A stretch of DNA of 52,746 bases from Methylophilales bacterium UBA4017 (GTDB lineage Bacteria; Pseudomonadota; Gammaproteobacteria; Burkholderiales; Methylophilaceae). Under the pieces are notes generated by a model that saw only the letters and a list, made by a program, of their open reading frames with translations, searched no databases and was not told the origin of the DNA. Below, one piece after another: positions 51,179 to 52,746 of the stretch; the stretch's first letter is position 1, and each line of letters opens with the position of its first letter. The position numbers and the translations under genes were made by a program. The stretch spans positions 1-52,746 of the forward strand of contig DGAZ01000031.1 of NCBI GenBank assembly GCA_002384685.1, in the 5' to 3' direction.

Positions 51179-52746
51179 TTGAGCCAACAATTCCCCAATA
51201 GCCCTTACCTACTTCATAAACCTTTTGAGCCTGCGGGAGATCAACCAAAAGCCATTGAAAAATTAACTGAAGGGATCAATAAGGGAGAAAAATTCCAAAC
51301 ATTACTTGGTGTAACTGGCTCCGGAAAGACCTATACGATTGCAAATGTAATAGCGAGAACAGGAAGGTCAGCAATTGTCATGGCACCAAATAAAACACTT
51401 GCCGCTCAACTGTATTCAGAGTTCAGAGAATTTTTTCCACACAATGCAGTCGAGTATTTTGTATCTTACTACGACTACTATCAGCCTGAAGCTTACGTTC
51501 CCGGCCGTGATGTTTTTATTGAAAAGGATTCAAGCATTAATGATCACATCGAACAGATGCGCCTTTCTGCTACTAAGGCCCTGTTAGAAAGAAACGACTC
51601 AATCATTGTTGCAACCGTATCTGCCATTTATGGCATTGGAGACCCTATCGCCTACCAGGGAATGGTTCTTTACATAGAGGTTGGAGAGAAACTTCTTCAA
51701 AGAAATATTATTTTACGCTTAGTTTCCATGCAGTATGATCGAAACGACTTCGACTTTTCTCGAGGTTGCTTTAGGGTTCGAGGGGATGTTATTGATATAT
51801 TTCCTGCTGAAAACTCAGAAACTGCTATTCGTGTCAGTCTTTTTGATGATGTAGTTGAGGGCATATCAACATTTGATCCATTGACCGGTCAGATATTTGA
51901 AAAAATTAAGCGATTTACGGTTTACCCATCAAGTCACTATGTCACCCCGCGAGATACCGTATTAAATGCTATGGAACATATCAAGGTCGAGCTTCAGTCA
52001 AGAATCAAAGAGTTTGTGAGTCAAACAAAGTTAGTAGAAGCACAAAGAATAGAGCAAAGAACAAAGTTCGACCTAGAGATGCTCAACGAGATTGGTTTTT
52101 GTAAGGGCATTGAAAATTACTCACGGCACTTGTCTGGCAGAAAAGAAGGGCAACCAGCACCCACTTTACTAGATTATTTGCCTAAAGATGCCCTAATGAT
52201 TATTGATGAAAGTCATGTGACAATTCCTCAGATAGGAGGCATGTCTAAGGGCGATAGAGCAAGAAAAAATAACTTGGTAGATTATGGCTTTAGACTTCCG
52301 TCAGCTCATGATAATAGACCTTTGCGGTTTGAAGAATTTGAAAAAATACTCCCTCAAACCATATTTGTCTCAGCAACTCCAGCTGATTATGAGGCAGAGC
52401 ATTCAAAAATTATTATCGAGCAAGTAGCCAGGCCTACCGGCCTTATTGATCCTGAGATATTCGTTAAGCCTGCTGATTCGCAAGTCGACGACTTACTCGG
52501 TGAGATTAATTTACGGGTCAAAAAAGATGAAAGGGTGCTTGTAACCACACTAACTAAAAGAATGTCTGAAGACCTTACTGATTACTTAACCGAACATGGA
52601 ATCAAAGTTCGTTACTTACATTCAGAAATAGATACCGTTGAACGGGTAGAAATCATCAGGGATCTTAGGCTGGGTAAGTTTGATGTGGTGGTCGGCATCA
52701 ATTTGCTGAGAGAAGGATTAGATATCCCTGAAGTATCCTTAGTTGC
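51179..52746 (+). CDS. uvrB: Excinuclease ABC subunit B, 3' end outside window (partial)
   Basis: DNA-damage verification helicase of nucleotide excision repair. The frame stays open to the window edge (about 522 codons of a usual 670). Walker A GVTGSGKT ends at Lys50-Thr51 and the beta-hairpin SYYDYYQPEAYVPGRD follows. IIDESHV and, near the edge, VVGINLLREGLDIPEVSLV are helicase motifs. No ATG is available at the right place; TTG at 51179 gives MSQQFPNSPYLLHKPFEPAGDQ, the normal N-terminus, with no clear ribosome site. Another TTG lies 7 codons upstream. Confidence 0.95.
   Translation, partial: MSQQFPNSPYLLHKPFEPAGDQPKAIEKLTEGINKGEKFQTLLGVTGSGKTYTIANVIARTGRSAIVMAPNKTLAAQLYSEFREFFPHNAVEYFVSYYDYYQPEAYVPGRDVFIEKDSSINDHIEQMRLSATKALLERNDSIIVATVSAIYGIGDPIAYQGMVLYIEVGEKLLQRNIILRLVSMQYDRNDFDFSRGCFRVRGDVIDIFPAENSETAIRVSLFDDVVEGISTFDPLTGQIFEKIKRFTVYPSSHYVTPRDTVLNAMEHIKVELQSRIKEFVSQTKLVEAQRIEQRTKFDLEMLNEIGFCKGIENYSRHLSGRKEGQPAPTLLDYLPKDALMIIDESHVTIPQIGGMSKGDRARKNNLVDYGFRLPSAHDNRPLRFEEFEKILPQTIFVSATPADYEAEHSKIIIEQVARPTGLIDPEIFVKPADSQVDDLLGEINLRVKKDERVLVTTLTKRMSEDLTDYLTEHGIKVRYLHSEIDTVERVEIIRDLRLGKFDVVVGINLLREGLDIPEVSLV

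Noticed and set aside
51375..51587. Separate 70-residue reading frame on the plus strand
   Set aside because: It lies in another frame inside uvrB, whose own frame is conserved through the region; it has no recognisable domain.
1..52746. CRISPR arrays, insertion sequences, prophage or toxin-antitoxin genes
   Set aside because: No regularly spaced repeats, transposase-like frames, inverted terminal repeats or phage genes were found on reading both strands.

Overview
The window is an AT-rich, gene-dense stretch of chromosome from what looks like a betaproteobacterium. The evidence is conserved gene order: leuC-leuD-leuB-asd-fimV-truA-trpF-trpB-trpA-accD-folC-dedD-cvpA-purF-metZ, gyrA-serC-pheA-hisC, galU-hpt, and aspC next to uvrB. 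Together with a pqqBCDE cluster, formate-tetrahydrofolate ligase, very short or overlapping gene junctions and almost no intergenic DNA, this suggests a streamlined marine methylotroph of the Methylophilaceae (OM43-like). The taxonomic placement is inference from gene content and order; no ribosomal RNA is present.

Layout. Positions 1-6649 carry amino-acid biosynthesis: the 3' part of argF, then argG, yajQ, leuCDB and asd. Positions 6655-9341 hold a short FimV-like protein, an unassigned membrane protein resembling EcfT/CbiQ, and truA. Positions 9331-16659 are the trpFBA-accD-folC-SPOR protein-cvpA-purF run. A promoter, a SAM-II-class riboswitch and a terminator/antiterminator pair occupy the gap before metZ (16825-17997). 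Next come gyrA-serC-pheA-hisC-aroF (18074-24900), a possible terminator, pqqBCDE (25000-28138) and a Bcr/CflA-type transporter gene.

From 35922 leftwards to 29340 a minus-strand sulfate-assimilation operon runs tauE-cysI-DUF934-cysH-cysD-cysN-fdxA-lipoprotein, divergent from a cysB-type regulator gene (36023-36952). The plus strand then continues with fhs, yigZ, metY, rmuC, moaD, moaE, galU, hpt, rnr and rlmB. The end of the window has minus-strand mqo, a tRNA-Asn gene with its own strong promoter and terminator, aspC and a trypsin-like protease/TPR gene, facing the 5' part of uvrB.

The genes work together as a self-sufficient biosynthetic block (Arg, Leu, Trp, Phe, Ser, Met, purines, fatty acids, folate), plus sulfate reduction feeding two homocysteine-forming sulfhydrylases (metZ, metY), plus PQQ synthesis and C1-folate entry suited to methanol or formate oxidation. 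The most notable non-coding element is the metZ leader: a 9-bp antiterminator shares its 5' strand with the riboswitch pseudoknot, which predicts SAM-controlled transcription termination. No mobile elements, CRISPR arrays or phage genes were seen, and no gene-free gap exceeds about 220 bases.
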